Shown here: positions 7,093 to 7,696 of the stretch, piece after piece | Layout: every line of letters begins with the position of its first letter | Position numbering within the stretch: the first letter of the stretch is position 1 | Assembly (NCBI GenBank): GCA_946479705.1 | Contig: CAMLHI010000088.1 | Location: 1 to 7,696 of the forward strand | Source of the DNA: an uncultured Oxalobacteraceae bacterium | GTDB taxonomy: Bacteria; Pseudomonadota; Gammaproteobacteria; Burkholderiales; Burkholderiaceae | Direction: 5' to 3' | DNA: 7,696 nt | Translations under genes and position numbers: made by a program | The notes under the pieces: generated by a model | The model's input: the letters and a program-made list of their open reading frames with translations, nothing else | What the model was told of the DNA's origin: nothing | Database searches by the model: none

Positions 7093-7696
7093 GGCAGGCG
7101 GGTTTCCAGCGCGAACAGGTCGGCCGGATTTTCGCGCTGGCGCACCACATGGGCCTTGCCGCCATCGACCAGGATCTCGGCCGCGCGGCCGCGCGTGTTG
7201 TAGTTCGAGGCCATCGCAAAACCGTAGGCGCCGGCCTGCATCACCGCCACCACATCGCCCGGCTGGACCGCCAGCTGGCGTTCGCGCGCCAGCCAGTCGC
7301 CCGACTCGCACACCGGGCCGACCACGTCGTACAGCACCGGCGCCGCGTCCGACTGGCGCACCGGCTGCACATCCATCCAGGCCTGGTACAGGGTAGGGCG
7401 CATCAGGTCGTTCATGGCCGCGTCGACGATGCAGAAATTCTTTTCCGCGCCCGGCTTGAGGAATTCCACGCGGGTCAGTAGCACGCCGGTATCGCCCACG
7501 ATCGAACGGCCCGGCTCGAAAATCACCTTGATCGGCTGGCCATCGTACTTGGCGGCGCGCCAGGCATCGATGCGCGCGAACACCCGCGCCAGATAGTCGC
7601 CCACCGGTACCGGCTCGCCATCGCCGTAATTGATGCCGATGCCGCCGCCCATGTCGAGGTGATGCAGGATGATGTTCTCGGCCGCCAGCGCATCGA
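7089..7696 (-). CDS. lysA: Diaminopimelate decarboxylase, C-terminal 201 residues, cut by the window edge
   Basis: LysA removes CO2 from meso-diaminopimelate to give L-lysine, the last step of bacterial lysine synthesis, using PLP in the cytosol. The visible half reads in from the right edge as DALAAENIILHHLDMGGG and continues with GGGIGINY, the glycine-rich loop that holds the PLP phosphate. EPGRSIVGDTGVLLTRVEFLK-type sequence follows, with the EPGR phosphate-contact motif. CESGDWLAR carries the cysteine and glutamate that act from the partner subunit, and AGAYGFAMASNYNTR carries the PLP-contacting tyrosine. It ends NPADLFALETRLP. The N-terminal half of the barrel, with the PLP lysine, lies outside the window. 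The internal ATG at 7652 is not the start, since the frame stays open with family sequence to the edge. The stop (7091-7089) overlaps the msrQ stop. Confidence 0.96.
   Translation of the reverse strand, partial: DALAAENIILHHLDMGGGIGINYGDGEPVPVGDYLARVFARIDAWRAAKYDGQPIKVIFEPGRSIVGDTGVLLTRVEFLKPGAEKNFCIVDAAMNDLMRPTLYQAWMDVQPVRQSDAAPVLYDVVGPVCESGDWLARERQLAVQPGDVVAVMQAGAYGFAMASNYNTRGRAAEILVDGGKAHVVRQRENPADLFALETRLP

Noticed and set aside
7089..7652. A lysA start at the ATG at 7652
   Set aside because: The frame stays open to the window edge with family-consistent sequence (NIILHHLD) upstream of this methionine, and the GGGIG loop right after it belongs in mid-protein.

Overview
This is an ordinary, gene-dense, GC-rich chromosomal segment, most likely from a betaproteobacterium of the order Burkholderiales; an Oxalobacteraceae member such as Massilia, Duganella or Janthinobacterium is a plausible guess. 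The reasons are the gene order hemB–engB / cytochrome c4–resB–ccsB, the System II (Ccs) cytochrome c maturation proteins, the long betaproteobacterial form of ResB, and the Asp-type HemB. I saw no mobile element, CRISPR array, RNA gene or sign of recent transfer. No undescribed multi-gene system is visible, and every substantial gene belongs to a known family.

Layout. On the minus strand at the left are hemB (cut by the window edge) and, just upstream of it, engB; the two are 23 nt apart and probably co-transcribed. A 150-bp divergent intergenic region (1225-1374) holds a 12-bp palindrome and separates them from a plus-strand run: a di-haem cytochrome c4, resB, ccsB (also called ccsA/resC), msrP and msrQ. 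On the minus strand at the right is the C-terminal half of lysA, cut by the window edge. It converges on msrQ so tightly that the two stop codons overlap.

How the genes work together. Much of the window concerns haem. HemB makes porphobilinogen, a haem precursor. ResB and CcsB carry haem across the inner membrane and attach it to CXXCH motifs. Cytochrome c4 is a periplasmic protein with two such motifs and is an obvious client. MsrQ is a haem b membrane protein that feeds electrons to MsrP, a Tat-exported molybdoenzyme that repairs oxidised methionines in periplasmic proteins. EngB (ribosome assembly) and LysA (lysine synthesis) are housekeeping neighbours.

The less routine signals lie between the genes. 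They are a terminator with a possible competing antiterminator pairing between c4 and resB, a roughly 40-nt imperfect inverted repeat just upstream of the msrP ribosome binding site, a 20-nt tandem duplication that carries the ccsB Shine-Dalgarno, and a 10-bp hairpin at the msrQ/lysA junction. All of these were read by eye and need computational or comparative checking.
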